A DNA stretch of 58,695 nt, taken from assembly GCA_910577085.1 (NCBI GenBank), contig CAJTLE010000002.1, positions 1-58,695 of the forward strand, in the 5' to 3' direction. The notes beneath the pieces were generated by a model. It did no database searches. It saw only the letters and a program-made list of their open reading frames with translations, and had not been told where the DNA came from. The DNA comes from an uncultured Allobaculum sp. GTDB lineage: Bacteria > Bacillota_I > Bacilli_A > Erysipelotrichales > Erysipelotrichaceae. The position numbers and the translations under genes are program-made. Within the stretch, counting starts at the first letter, position 1. Each line of letters begins with the position of its first letter. This document shows, piece after piece, positions 1 through 8,353 of this stretch.

Positions 1-725
1 ACGTGATACGGGTCAATGCAGAAAACAGCCTGAGGGGCATATTTACTGACTGTATTTTTAATCCATCTGGCACCATCACCACTGACCATCTTGATTTTAG
101 AAGCAGCTTCTGGACCAATTTCGATAAAGAATTTCTCAAGAACACTGCTTCCAAAGCCTTCATGGACCCAGATAACTTCTCCGGTCAGGTGGTTCACGAC
201 CGTTGTAAGGTAGGTATGACCCTTCTTATGGCTTGTCTCGTCAACGCCAATGGCTTCAAGGTTTTCATACTTCGCTTTTGGATCTTTCTCCTTAGCTTTC
301 TGAACACGGGAAATGATAGATCCGACAGTTCTCCAGTTGATTCTCATCTGCTCACAGACAAGCTTTTTAGACTGATGAACGGCGAGATAAGCAACCTGCT
401 GCTCGAACTTTTTGGTGAACCGGGAACCATGCAGGGCCCAGGTAACGTCTTCGGTTACGACACCATGCTCAGGACATTTCACCCGGTGAACATCGCTGAC
501 CAGGATGACTTTTTGCGTTCCCATATCAAGCGCGCGCCACTCCCTCTTTTGAGTTTTGGAGTCATATCCTGGAACGTGCTTATGACAATGAGGACAGATT
601 CCCTGAAGCCTCTTATGAAGCCGGATGTAGACGTACAGCGTGTCGCCCTCGGCATTTTGTTCAATTTTTGAGATGGTAACCCCCTTGAGGTTTTGAGCAT
701 TTTTGATAAGCTGATTGTGGGTCAT
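1..725 (-). CDS. ISL3-family transposase, 3' part cut by window edge
   Basis: Transposase that cuts and pastes its own element. About 241 residues are visible from the ATG at 723-725, which follows an AGAAAGGATAC ribosome site. Near the N terminus there is a zinc-finger-like Cys/His cluster (CPHCHKH and later CPEHG), as in ISL3 transposases, then a helix-turn-helix-like stretch. Two parts of the DDE core are visible: GVDETSHKKGHTY with the first catalytic Asp, and VSGDGARWIK with the second. The last Glu lies beyond the edge. Full family proteins are about 400-430 residues, so roughly 40 percent is missing. No frameshift is seen in the visible part, so it may be active. Confidence 0.93.
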   Translation of the reverse strand, partial: MTHNQLIKNAQNLKGVTISKIEQNAEGDTLYVYIRLHKRLQGICPHCHKHVPGYDSKTQKREWRALDMGTQKVILVSDVHRVKCPEHGVVTEDVTWALHGSRFTKKFEQQVAYLAVHQSKKLVCEQMRINWRTVGSIISRVQKAKEKDPKAKYENLEAIGVDETSHKKGHTYLTTVVNHLTGEVIWVHEGFGSSVLEKFFIEIGPEAASKIKMVSGDGARWIKNTVSKYAPQAVFCIDPYH

Positions 726-800
726 GTGTTTTTTGTATCCTTTCTGTGTGGAAACTTAAGGATAACACATGTCCTTTTTCATATCTATGCTTTATATACA

Positions 801-841
801 GGGGGTGTCATCCGTCAAAAAAGATGACATCCCCTTTTTTT
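801..841. terminator. Hairpin between transposase gene and IS end
   Basis: Arms 801-812 and 823-834 pair over 12 bp with one G-T pair, and a T run follows at 835-841 on the plus strand. It can stop plus-strand transcripts running against the transposase gene. Hairpins just inside IS ends often shield the transposase from outside transcription, so this may be part of the element. Confidence 0.5.
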
Positions 842-982
842 CGACTCAAAAACCCACCCAAAGTACAACAGAGCCTTTTTTGACTGGTTTTACAGTCTTT
901 AAATTATAGCTTTGAACTTTACTTTCCTTTGGGCTTTTCTCTTATGAGCCTATGGGGAATCAATAAATGATCATGCAGTGCA

Positions 983-1005
983 AACCGGAGTCATCCGGTT
1001 TTTTT
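983..1005 (+). terminator. Rho-independent terminator
   Basis: Stem AACCGGA / TCCGGTT with a GTCA loop, followed by seven Ts. No complete plus-strand gene precedes it; the upstream sequence is the IS end. It may be the terminator of a gene that the IS replaced or displaced. Nothing else is seen between 876 and 1086. Confidence 0.8.
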
Positions 1006-1086
1006 ATGCGCCGTCAAATTGGTAACAATGCGCATTAAAAAGAACTAAAGTGCACACCACCAGCCGATGTCTGTTCAGGCCGGCGG

Positions 1087-1092
1087 TATAAT
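1087..1092 (+). promoter_or_regulatory. -10 box of azlC, leaderless start likely
   Basis: A perfect TATAAT lies seven bases before the azlC ATG at 1100, which would place the transcription start at or next to the A of the start codon. No ribosome site is present in front of that ATG. No good -35 hexamer is seen 16-18 bases upstream, so an activator may be needed. Confidence 0.5.
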
Positions 1093-1099
1093 CGACTGT

Positions 1100-1828
1100 A
1101 TGACTGAACAGAAAAGTAAAAGTGACCAGAAATCACTGTTTTTAGAGGGAATGAAAGCTTCCATTCCCATTACGCTTGGCTATTTTGCGGTCTCTGCTGC
1201 CTACGGAATGGCTGCCATCATTGAGGGGATGACCGTTACGCAGGCCACAGTGGCCTCATTTATTACCCTGACGAGCGCCGGTCAGTTTGCGGGGACAACT
1301 TTGATCTGTGCCGGGGCCTCTCTGATTGAGTTGATCCTGACCCAGCTGATTATCAATGCCCGCTATTTTCTGATGTCTATCTCGCTCGCCCAAAAACTCA
1401 CTCCCCATACTCCTTTATGGCAGCGTATGTTGATGGCGTATGGCATTACTGATGAGATCTATGCGGTCGCCGTTTCGGAAAAAGGAAATATCCGCTTTTC
1501 CTGGATGATGGGTCTGATTGTCGGGCCAGTTGCCGGCTGGGCTGGAGGAACTCTTCTTGGCGGTCTTGCCAGTGCCACCCTGCCGACGGATCTGGTGAAC
1601 TGTCTGGGTCTGGCGATGTATGGCATGTTTATTGCGATTTTTATTCCGGCTGCCCGAAAATCGAAATCCGTTTTCTATTGTGTTCTGTTGGCGTGTGTCC
1701 TGTCGTGTCTTTTTGCGTGGGTTTCGGCGCTGCAGATTTTTTCCGGCGGGTATTCCATTATTATCATTACGGTTGTCGTCAGTGCCTTGATGGCCTGGTT
1801 ATTTCCAAGATCGGAGGATGAACAATGA
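1100..1828 (+). CDS. azlC: AzlC family branched-chain amino acid exporter, large subunit
   Basis: Membrane protein of 242 residues. With AzlD it forms an exporter for branched-chain amino acids and analogues (family knowledge from azlCD of Bacillus subtilis). The N-terminal FLEGMKASIPITLGYF block and the following AAYGMAA are typical of AzlC, and several hydrophobic helices cover the rest. An in-frame ATG at 1067 would add 11 residues without a ribosome site; 1100 is preferred because the family starts there and a -10 box sits just before it. The stop overlaps the azlD start (ATGA), indicating coupled translation. No amino-acid sensing leader such as a T-box is visible here. Confidence 0.92.
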   Translation: MTEQKSKSDQKSLFLEGMKASIPITLGYFAVSAAYGMAAIIEGMTVTQATVASFITLTSAGQFAGTTLICAGASLIELILTQLIINARYFLMSISLAQKLTPHTPLWQRMLMAYGITDEIYAVAVSEKGNIRFSWMMGLIVGPVAGWAGGTLLGGLASATLPTDLVNCLGLAMYGMFIAIFIPAARKSKSVFYCVLLACVLSCLFAWVSALQIFSGGYSIIIITVVVSALMAWLFPRSEDEQ

Positions 1829-2133
1829 GTGCTGCGCAAACCTGGACTGGGATTGTGGTCATGGCTCTGGTGACTTATGTCATCCGGATGATTCCTATGG
1901 TCTTTTTCTCCAAGCCGATCCACTCCCGCTTTTTCCAGTCCTTTCTTTATTATGTGCCGTATGCGGTTCTGGCTGCAATGACCTTTCCAGCTGTCTTTTC
2001 CAGTGATTTACCACTGGTGGTCAGTGCGATCGGTGTGCTGGCGGCCATTGTCTGTGCTTACTGTGGCGGAAGCCTGTTGATGGTAGCAGCCGTTGCGGCA
2101 GCGGCAGCGTATGTCGCCCAGTTATTTGTTTAA
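1825..2133 (+). CDS. azlD: AzlD family branched-chain amino acid exporter, small subunit
   Basis: Small membrane protein of 102 residues with about four hydrophobic helices. It is the partner of AzlC. The TYVIRMIPMVFF segment near residue 15-27 and the YVPYAVLAAMTFPA segment are hallmarks of AzlD. Its ATG overlaps the azlC stop by four bases and it ends shortly before a terminator, so the two genes form a closed operon. Length is normal for the family. Confidence 0.92.
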   Translation: MSAAQTWTGIVVMALVTYVIRMIPMVFFSKPIHSRFFQSFLYYVPYAVLAAMTFPAVFSSDLPLVVSAIGVLAAIVCAYCGGSLLMVAAVAAAAAYVAQLFV

Positions 2134-2172
2134 AATCGAGTCTGTCGAGTCTGTATTGTGAAGATGAAGATG

Positions 2173-2216
2173 AAGCTGAATCTGACTTTCCTGGTAAGAG
2201 CGGATTCAGCTTTTTT
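2173..2216 (+). terminator. Terminator of azlCD
   Basis: Arms AAGCTGAATC (2173-2182) and GATTCAGCTT (2203-2212) are perfect complements, and the T run continues to 2216. It follows the azlD stop by about 40 bases. Confidence 0.9.
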
Positions 2217-2448
2217 GCATGGAAACCCACAGATTGAGAACAGCCAGTTTGGCAAACTGCCCTGGAAAGAACGTTTCAAAATCCAATTTTGATCGGGATT
2301 ATTTTCCAATCCGGACAGTTTAAAAATCCTGATTCCTGTCCCTTGTGCGCTCAGTGTCAGAAAAGTGGTGCATCTGGCTTGAATTTTTGCTGGAATCCGC
2401 TTTCAGGTGGTGATTTGATCCAGCCATCAGGGGGATTTATGGTCCTTA

Positions 2449-2479
2449 TTGTCAGAATCGCTCTGTTTTCTCTTATAAT
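2449..2479 (+). promoter_or_regulatory. Promoter of the MFS transporter gene
   Basis: TTGTCA at 2449-2454 and TATAAT at 2474-2479, with a 19-base spacer that is long for a housekeeping promoter. An AAAGGAG ribosome site follows before the ATG at 2506. The stretch 2217-2448 between the azlCD terminator and this promoter shows no credible gene or structure. Confidence 0.6.
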
Positions 2480-2505
2480 GAAAACTGACAAAGGAGTCTT
2501 CTGAT

Positions 2506-4248
2506 ATGGAAAAAACCGATAAACTCCACTATATCAAAGTTGTCATCTCGGCCTGCCTGATGGTAGCTGCGAGCATGGGACTTTGCTTCTATTGCGCTGG
2601 AGTCTTTTATCAGCCTGTCGCCGAGGGTCTGAATATCTCGATCGGCGAGGCTTCAGCCTGTACAACGATTATGCTGATCTGTATGGCGCTGACAACGGTC
2701 TGTGTACCGTATCTGCTTCGTAAGGTGAAACTGGAAACCATTTTATGGATCGGTACGATCCTTGCGGCAGCTTCTGTTTTATGTATTTCTTTTTGCTTTA
2801 ACCGCTTTTTCATGTACTTTTTCTCCATTCCAATGGGCATTGGAGCAGCGATGATCGGCATGGTGCCGGCTACAACCATGATCAACAACTGGTTTGAAAA
2901 GAAGAAATCCTGGACGACTTCCATCGTTCTGGCTGCTTCTGCATTCAGTGCGGCCATCTTCTCCCCGATGATGTCGGCTGCGGTTACCGCTCTGGGATGG
3001 CGTATGGGTCTGGTTATTCAGGCTGTCCTGATTCTGGTATTAATGGGACCGGCTCTGTACTGGAAATGTTCTCTTCATCCTTCAGCCGCCGGTCATGTTC
3101 CTTATGGCCAGGAAGAAGTCAGTCATGATCGTCAGAAAACCCCAAAGGCAATTCTGATCAGTTTTGCGTTAATCGCCGTTTTCTCGGCGGCTTTAATTGG
3201 CCTGCCGATGCACTTCTCAACGCTTGCCACTTCCATGGGTCTGCCAATGCTCAGTGGTGCAGTAGCCCTGAGCTGGTGCATGATTGGTAACTTTGTATTT
3301 AAACTGCTTGGCGGCTTTTTATCCGACAGGCTCAAACCTGTGCTTTCTTCCGGAATTCTGGATGTCGTTGCTCTGGTGGCAACGGCTGGTATTCTGATTT
3401 CGATTCTGACTTCCTCAGCCGGTGGTCTGATCGTTCTGGCTTTCTTCTTTGGCAGTGTCTTCGCCCTCAACGAATTGTCTCTGCCTTTGTTAGTTTCCAA
3501 CCGCATGGCACGTAAATACTATGCGACGGTCTATAGTCTGCTCAACTTCGTCTCCACCCTGACCACAGCGCTGGCCATTATGGCAGTTGGCTTTATTTAT
3601 GATCGGACCGCAAACTACATCTGGATTTATGTCATCGCGATTGTCGAAGAAGTCATCATTGCCTTCCTGATCTGGTATCTGATCCATAACGAAAAAGTTG
3701 ATGATCTGGTTACGAATGAAAAGACCAGAAACTTTGTTGCTAAAATGCGCGCTGACCGCATCAAACGTGCTAATGCCAGAGAAGAAAAAGCAGCCCGCCG
3801 CAAAGAACAGCAGGCAAATGCAGCAAGCGAGAAAGCCGTAGATGAAACCGCGCCTTCAGGTAAGAAAAATCCGGACAAGGACGGTTCGGACAACGTATTC
3901 AAATCGCAGATGGCCCTGATTGATTCACAGCCTGACTTCTCTGCAGATAAAAAAGGGGCCGCTCCAACACAGAGTCCGAAACCAAAAGCCGACTTTATGG
4001 ATGATAAAAAGGCAGAGGCCCCAGCCAATGAGGATCCAAAACCTGCCGTAACTCCGAGTGCTTCGGAACCTGAACCGGATGTTCAAAGCAAATCAGCCAA
4101 CGAGAAACCAGAGGAAAAGCCGGCAGCGCCGACCAAACCAGTCGTTCAGCCTGATTCCTTCGATTTCAATTCGGACAAACAGCTGGATGAGCAGGCAGAA
4201 TCGATTCTGCCCGATTCTGATCCCGGTACATCTGAATTAGAAGACTGA
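2506..4248 (+). CDS. MFS transporter with long disordered C-terminal tail
   Basis: Inner-membrane transporter of the major facilitator superfamily, 580 residues. About 12 hydrophobic segments fill residues 1-405; MGIGAAMIGMVPATTMINNWF resembles the helix-4/loop region of the oxalate/formate antiporter and monocarboxylate-like MFS groups, so a small organic acid is a possible substrate (weak inference). From about residue 410 to the end there is a highly charged, proline-, lysine- and glutamate-rich stretch without hydrophobic segments, about 170 residues long, which is unusual for MFS proteins and probably lies in the cytoplasm. The gene has its own promoter and terminator. The substrate is not known. 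Confidence 0.88.
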   Translation: MEKTDKLHYIKVVISACLMVAASMGLCFYCAGVFYQPVAEGLNISIGEASACTTIMLICMALTTVCVPYLLRKVKLETILWIGTILAAASVLCISFCFNRFFMYFFSIPMGIGAAMIGMVPATTMINNWFEKKKSWTTSIVLAASAFSAAIFSPMMSAAVTALGWRMGLVIQAVLILVLMGPALYWKCSLHPSAAGHVPYGQEEVSHDRQKTPKAILISFALIAVFSAALIGLPMHFSTLATSMGLPMLSGAVALSWCMIGNFVFKLLGGFLSDRLKPVLSSGILDVVALVATAGILISILTSSAGGLIVLAFFFGSVFALNELSLPLLVSNRMARKYYATVYSLLNFVSTLTTALAIMAVGFIYDRTANYIWIYVIAIVEEVIIAFLIWYLIHNEKVDDLVTNEKTRNFVAKMRADRIKRANAREEKAARRKEQQANAASEKAVDETAPSGKKNPDKDGSDNVFKSQMALIDSQPDFSADKKGAAPTQSPKPKADFMDDKKAEAPANEDPKPAVTPSASEPEPDVQSKSANEKPEEKPAAPTKPVVQPDSFDFNSDKQLDEQAESILPDSDPGTSELED

Positions 4249-4360
4249 TCGAAAAGATCTGGAAATCAAGTTTTGTCCATTCCGTTTTGTTTGGATGAAC
4301 TATTCGTTAAGATGAATCATTCGCCAAGACGAAGAACAAGATGAAGATCAAGCTAAAGAA

Positions 4361-4392
4361 AAGGGGAACCATTTGCGCGGTTCCCCTTTTTT
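4361..4392 (+). terminator. Terminator between convergent genes
   Basis: Stem AAGGGGAACC / GGTTCCCCTT with an 8-base loop and a T run to 4392. A-rich sequence on the other side also lets it work on the minus strand, where the phosphoesterase gene ends at 4458. Confidence 0.88.
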
Positions 4393-4457
4393 AGTGGAGT
4401 CAAATTGTTGATTTGTTGATTTTGTCTGTTTCTTCTTCCTGCAGGATCAAGCTTTCT

Positions 4458-5102
4458 TTAAAGCATTCGATCTGGCAGATCCTGGCCATCTTCTGGCAGG
4501 TCAATGGTCAACAGGTAACTTTCATAGCCATTGACGACAGTGGTCTGTTCAATGGTATAGATTCTTGGATAGTTCCCATAGGCCAGGTGGACATGGCCGT
4601 GGAAGAAGTACTTGGGATGGTAGTCATGGATGAGCTTGTTGAAGGCTTCAAATCCGGTATGGCAGAGATCCTTGCCATCATGATGACCATAGGCAGGGGC
4701 ATGGGTCACAAGAATGTCAAAGCCATGGGTCTTTTTCAGTTTGAACCAGAGCTTGAATATCCGTTTGCTCATTTCACGCTGGGTGTACTGAAAAGGCCCC
4801 TCTTTATAGCGCATGGATCCGCCAAGCCCTAAAAAGAGCAGACCTTTCCAGCGATAAATGGAATCGTCCAGACAAAAGCAGCCCAGGGGTGGATTCTTGA
4901 CGTATTCCGTATCATGGTTGCCGGCGACATAGAGCACATCGCCCTCAAACATCGTGGCGATAAATTCCAGATAGCGGGCAGGCAGATCTCCGCAGGAAAT
5001 AATCAGATCAATCCCGTCAAACGTATCCTGTTTCCAGTATTGGTAGTAAGCAGGTTTGACTTCATCGGCCAGAAGCAGAATTCTGGCCGTTTTCTTACTC
5101 AT
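4458..5102 (-). CDS. Calcineurin-like metallophosphoesterase
   Basis: Predicted metal-dependent phosphoesterase of 214 residues. The motifs ISCGDLPA, VAGNHDTE, VTHAPAYGHHD and FHGHVHLAYG match the metal-binding blocks GD, GNHD, H and GHVH. The first block, normally D-x-H, reads LLADEV, so the first metal histidine is absent; my recollection is that related clostridial proteins also carry DE there, so this seems to be a subfamily trait. The start overlaps the stop of the upstream BMP-like gene by 8 bp, so they are translationally coupled and probably work together. The substrate is unknown. Confidence 0.85.
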   Translation of the reverse strand: MSKKTARILLLADEVKPAYYQYWKQDTFDGIDLIISCGDLPARYLEFIATMFEGDVLYVAGNHDTEYVKNPPLGCFCLDDSIYRWKGLLFLGLGGSMRYKEGPFQYTQREMSKRIFKLWFKLKKTHGFDILVTHAPAYGHHDGKDLCHTGFEAFNKLIHDYHPKYFFHGHVHLAYGNYPRIYTIEQTTVVNGYESYLLTIDLPEDGQDLPDRML

Positions 5103-7200
5103 GCTTTGCGCTCGTACTCAGGTTGGCAGCCTGGACGCTCTTTTCGAGCCCTTCTGCATCTCCAGCCTGAACTGAAGACGAAATGACTTTGACCAGTCCG
5201 GAGTTGGAAGGATCCGGATCATTGGCTGGAATTTTTGGGGCGGAGTCTGACTGAACCGAGTCGGTATATTTTTCTTTTGGTGTCTGCTCGCCAGGTTCCA
5301 GTTCATCCAGTCCATGCACCGCCACCAGTTTTTCTGCCGATGGAATCAGTTTATCGGACGTGTCATCCGGCAGCTTGCCGACAATGTTGCCCACCAGAAA
5401 GTCCATCCGGGCCAGATCATTCATGGTAATGGAGGCATTCTCGTCAGCGCCGCGTTCTTTGGCGTGAATGCCGCCAAAGATAAAGAAGCGTTTTTCGGTA
5501 ATGTCGGTTCTCAGCAGATCAATCAGTCGATGCGTCTCATAGGGCAGTTCATCCGAGAAGGAGACATCGATCAGACCGTTGGACAGACCCAGCCAGTAGT
5601 TGATCGAGCCGCCGTTTGCGGTCTGCTCATCCGCTTTATAGGAGCGGTTGAGAATCGAAGACATGATCCGGGTATAGAAAACAGACCATTTCTGCTGGAC
5701 AAGCGACAGGTTTGAGAATTTTCCGGTCCGTACATCAAACAGACCAAATCGTTTTCCTTTGCCAATCCGGGTGTCAAAGTCCTGACCGGAGATATAGATC
5801 ATATCGATATCGAGCGGGAATTCTGTATTAGTCGGAGTTTCCGTTGTCGACCAGTCCAGATACACTCTTGCACCTGGCCGGACCATCGCAACCCCGATCG
5901 CAAACGCATTGATATCGGCAATGGCGCCATAAATCGGATAGTCGGCAATGTAGCCGATTTTCCCGGACGTACTCATTGCGGCTGCGGCAATCCCCTGCAA
6001 GAACTGGATTTCATAACCGCGGGTGTAGTAAGAGCGCACGGTGGTCGCTTCCGGGTTCAGAGAGCAGTTGAGGAATTTAATTTTCGGATACTTGGCGGCA
6101 TAGCGGTTGGTTGTCTGAAGCATAAGTGGATGGGAAGTAAAAATGACCTGAGCACCCCAGGCAATCGCTTCCTTGAAAGCATTGTCAAGAGCTTCGGGAG
6201 TGTCGTTATTGGAATAAAGCTTCACCTCTACCCGGCCATCCATATTCACGGCCATGGTTTTGAACGCTTTGTAGTGCGTCAGTGCCCATGAGGAAGACTG
6301 CGGATCGCCTTCCTGAATCAGCGCGGCTTTGATTGGCTCCTTGAGCCGGGAAAGCATGGATTTACGATCACTCAGTTCGGTTTCCGTCAGTAAGGCAGCT
6401 TCCACCACATCCGGATAGGATTCAATCTGCGGCAAAATCGGGGTCAGTTCTTTTTCAATTGTTGAATCTGGAAGAACCTGGGAAGGCCGCCAGCCATAAA
6501 CATCCAGATAAATTAAGAAGGCGTCCCCATCACTGGCCTGAATGGGGCGGGTAATCAGTTTATTCAGGACAGTCGAAAAGCTGTAGAAGAAAGACAGAAT
6601 GTTTTTGCGTTCTTCTTCTGTAAACGGCTGTTCCAGATCAGGATGGATAATGCGCAGCAGCTTTTTGTAGTTGCGGGATTTGGACATCAAAATGGAATCA
6701 ATGCCGGTGAAGTCATAGAAAGCCAGAAAACTCTTATAGAGTTCGCCTTTTTCCATATCATCGGGATTTACCTCCAGATTAATGACGTGAGCACTGATCA
6801 GCGGGTTCTTTAAAAACTTGGTCACCGAAACGCGCTTGTTGCCTTCTTCGACAAAATAGCGGCCGAACAGTTCATACACAAGAATCGGATCCCGCAGGCC
6901 TTCGTTTGTCGCATGTTGACAAAGCGTAATCCACTTCGTTGCAAATTCAGTGTTGTTATCGAGCAGCGGCATAAAGTTAGCCGCAAAGGATTCGGTACGG
7001 CCTTCATGGCAGGTGCCCATAATCTGATCCGTCAGAATTTCGCGGACACCAAGATCTTTCTTTTTCACCACTTTCAAGGATTTGAGATAGTGGTCAAGTA
7101 CAGGCAGATAGGGATCAGCCCCCTTCGCCTTTCGTTCATTTAAACAAGCCAGACCTTTTTTGCGGGCCTGATTGTACTGGTCCATAGCAGTTACGGGCAT
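5095..7200 (-). CDS. BMP-type substrate-binding protein with ParB-like N-terminal region
   Basis: Protein of 701 residues with no signal peptide or lipobox, so it is probably cytoplasmic. Residues about 1-200 contain LTDQIMGTCHEGRTESFA and YFVEEGNKRVSVTKF, resembling a ParB-type nuclease-like fold. Residues about 310-600 resemble the BMP/PnrA periplasmic-binding fold for nucleosides, with FTSHPLMLQTT, IGYIADYPIYG and INAFAIGVAMVRP. A low-complexity tail follows. The start ATG has a GAGGTGAGACT site. It overlaps the phosphoesterase gene downstream. Similar long BMP proteins occur in clostridia and relatives (family recollection). A role in sensing or salvage of nucleosides is inference. Confidence 0.8.
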   Translation of the reverse strand: MPVTAMDQYNQARKKGLACLNERKAKGADPYLPVLDHYLKSLKVVKKKDLGVREILTDQIMGTCHEGRTESFAANFMPLLDNNTEFATKWITLCQHATNEGLRDPILVYELFGRYFVEEGNKRVSVTKFLKNPLISAHVINLEVNPDDMEKGELYKSFLAFYDFTGIDSILMSKSRNYKKLLRIIHPDLEQPFTEEERKNILSFFYSFSTVLNKLITRPIQASDGDAFLIYLDVYGWRPSQVLPDSTIEKELTPILPQIESYPDVVEAALLTETELSDRKSMLSRLKEPIKAALIQEGDPQSSSWALTHYKAFKTMAVNMDGRVEVKLYSNNDTPEALDNAFKEAIAWGAQVIFTSHPLMLQTTNRYAAKYPKIKFLNCSLNPEATTVRSYYTRGYEIQFLQGIAAAAMSTSGKIGYIADYPIYGAIADINAFAIGVAMVRPGARVYLDWSTTETPTNTEFPLDIDMIYISGQDFDTRIGKGKRFGLFDVRTGKFSNLSLVQQKWSVFYTRIMSSILNRSYKADEQTANGGSINYWLGLSNGLIDVSFSDELPYETHRLIDLLRTDITEKRFFIFGGIHAKERGADENASITMNDLARMDFLVGNIVGKLPDDTSDKLIPSAEKLVAVHGLDELEPGEQTPKEKYTDSVQSDSAPKIPANDPDPSNSGLVKVISSSVQAGDAEGLEKSVQAANLSTSAKHE

Positions 7201-7610
7201 AGTCTCACCTCATTCACCATCAGTCTATCATTGCCAAAATTCTTCCCAATCAAGCAAGCCCATCCAATAAAAGCCAAAGTCGACTGTTGGGCTGCCTTTC
7301 AAAGAAAGTCGAAGAAGATCCGAAAATGCGTCCGGGAAGAGCGCAAAAAGATAAGTGTCATGTCGAACTGGAGGGGATGACGTGAGATGACAGGCAAAGA
7401 GGCAGATTGGGCATCTTTTTCTCTGATTTGTGAGAGAGTGAAGACAGAGGGGGAACGAATCAGAAACTATGTGCCAAACCTTTTTCAGTTGTAACAGTGT
7501 ACTTTGGGTGAAAAAATCTTCACCGGCAGCGAAATTATTATAATAATCAGCGAATTGTACCAAACAGGACGGATTAACGGCAAAACAGGACAGGCAGAAG
7601 TTAATTATGA

Positions 7611-7624
7611 GGAAAACGCTTACA
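7611..7624 (+). promoter_or_regulatory. Candidate catabolite-responsive element (CcpA site)
   Basis: GGAAAACGCTTACA matches 13 of 14 positions of the CRE consensus TGWAANCGNTNWCA. It lies 136 bases before the 7760 gene and overlaps a TACAAT hexamer (7621-7626) that could be its -10 box, so CcpA binding would repress. The rest of 7201-7759 holds no gene I trust; an ORF on the minus strand there has no ribosome site and unlikely composition. Confidence 0.4.
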
Positions 7625-7759
7625 ATATATTGGCAGACAGTGCATGATCACGCCAGACTGCCCCTTTGAAAACTTAGATTTAGGGACTCGTTCGGTGGAG
7701 AGAAACGACTGCACGACTTGATTACTGCATGTTCAAGTTCATGGAAAGGGAGATTCATT

Positions 7760-8257
7760 ATGGTTTTAAGTGGAGAAGAAATGCAGCTGCTCGAAAGTCT
7801 GATTGGCAAGAAAGCGGAGAAAATTCTGATTCCAATTCCAAGAGATTCTGTAAGCAAGCCAGTCGAAACCGTGCTCGTTCTTTCAAAAGATAAAGGGATT
7901 CTGATTGATTCCTGTTACCGACCCCAAAAAGCGATTGAAACACCCAATGGCTATCCGCAGATGCGGGTCCGCCTGATTGAGAAAATTCCTGAATACGCGA
8001 ATGGAGATGCGATCGAATTGTCAAATACCGGAGAAATTGTACGTTCTATTGAAGTAACAAGTGAGCACATCCTTACCCCGAAAGACACAGCATGCTATAC
8101 AAAGGCTGTCCATATCGAATTTACTGGACAGCGTGAAATTACCATTACCCGTGAAACCTTCCGTAATCCTTCTTTACAGGTTTACGAGCGGGTGCCGGAC
8201 CATCCAATCGAGCCTGAATACAATGCTCGCGTAACCCAGACGGTCCAGACTTTCTAA
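7760..8257 (+). CDS. Conserved-looking protein of unknown function
   Basis: Soluble protein of 165 residues, not recognised. The ATG at 7760 follows AAAGGGAGA by 7 bases; an upstream ATG at 7718 lacks a site. The first third (MVLSGEEMQLLESLIGKKAE) looks helical, then the chain is mostly strand-like with many Ile, Val and Thr residues, ending in a VTQTVQTF tail. It contains one WxxW-free, cysteine-poor core with two Cys residues. It stands alone with its own terminator and a possible CRE upstream, suggesting a carbon-regulated single gene. Confidence 0.7.
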   Translation: MVLSGEEMQLLESLIGKKAEKILIPIPRDSVSKPVETVLVLSKDKGILIDSCYRPQKAIETPNGYPQMRVRLIEKIPEYANGDAIELSNTGEIVRSIEVTSEHILTPKDTACYTKAVHIEFTGQREITITRETFRNPSLQVYERVPDHPIEPEYNARVTQTVQTF

Positions 8258-8317
8258 CACTGAAGATTTCGTTTCATCCTCATCCTTATCAAGATCCGTT
8301 CCAGATCGGATTTTGAA

Positions 8318-8353
8318 ATACCGGCAGCCCGTCCAGACTGCCGGTATTTTTTT
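8318..8353 (+). terminator. Terminator of the 7760 gene
   Basis: Arms ATACCGGCAG (8318-8327) and CTGCCGGTAT (8338-8347) are perfect complements, followed by seven Ts. Confidence 0.9.

Larger units (their letters stand above)
1..875 (-). mobile_element. ISL3-type insertion sequence, partial
   Basis: The window opens inside an insertion sequence whose transposase reads leftwards off the edge. The likely right end is near 875: on the minus strand it begins GGCTCTGTTG, like the GGCTC ends of ISL3-family elements (family knowledge). The base after it starts a T run (876-881) that could be part of a target duplication, but the other end is outside the window, so neither inverted repeat nor duplication can be confirmed. 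The element sits just before a lone terminator (983-1005), so it may have landed in the 3' flank of a lost or distant gene. Confidence 0.6.

Noticed and set aside
3..671. Plus-strand open frame of 222 codons at the left end
   Set aside because: It lies fully antisense to the ISL3 transposase, whose zinc-finger and DDE motifs are clear.
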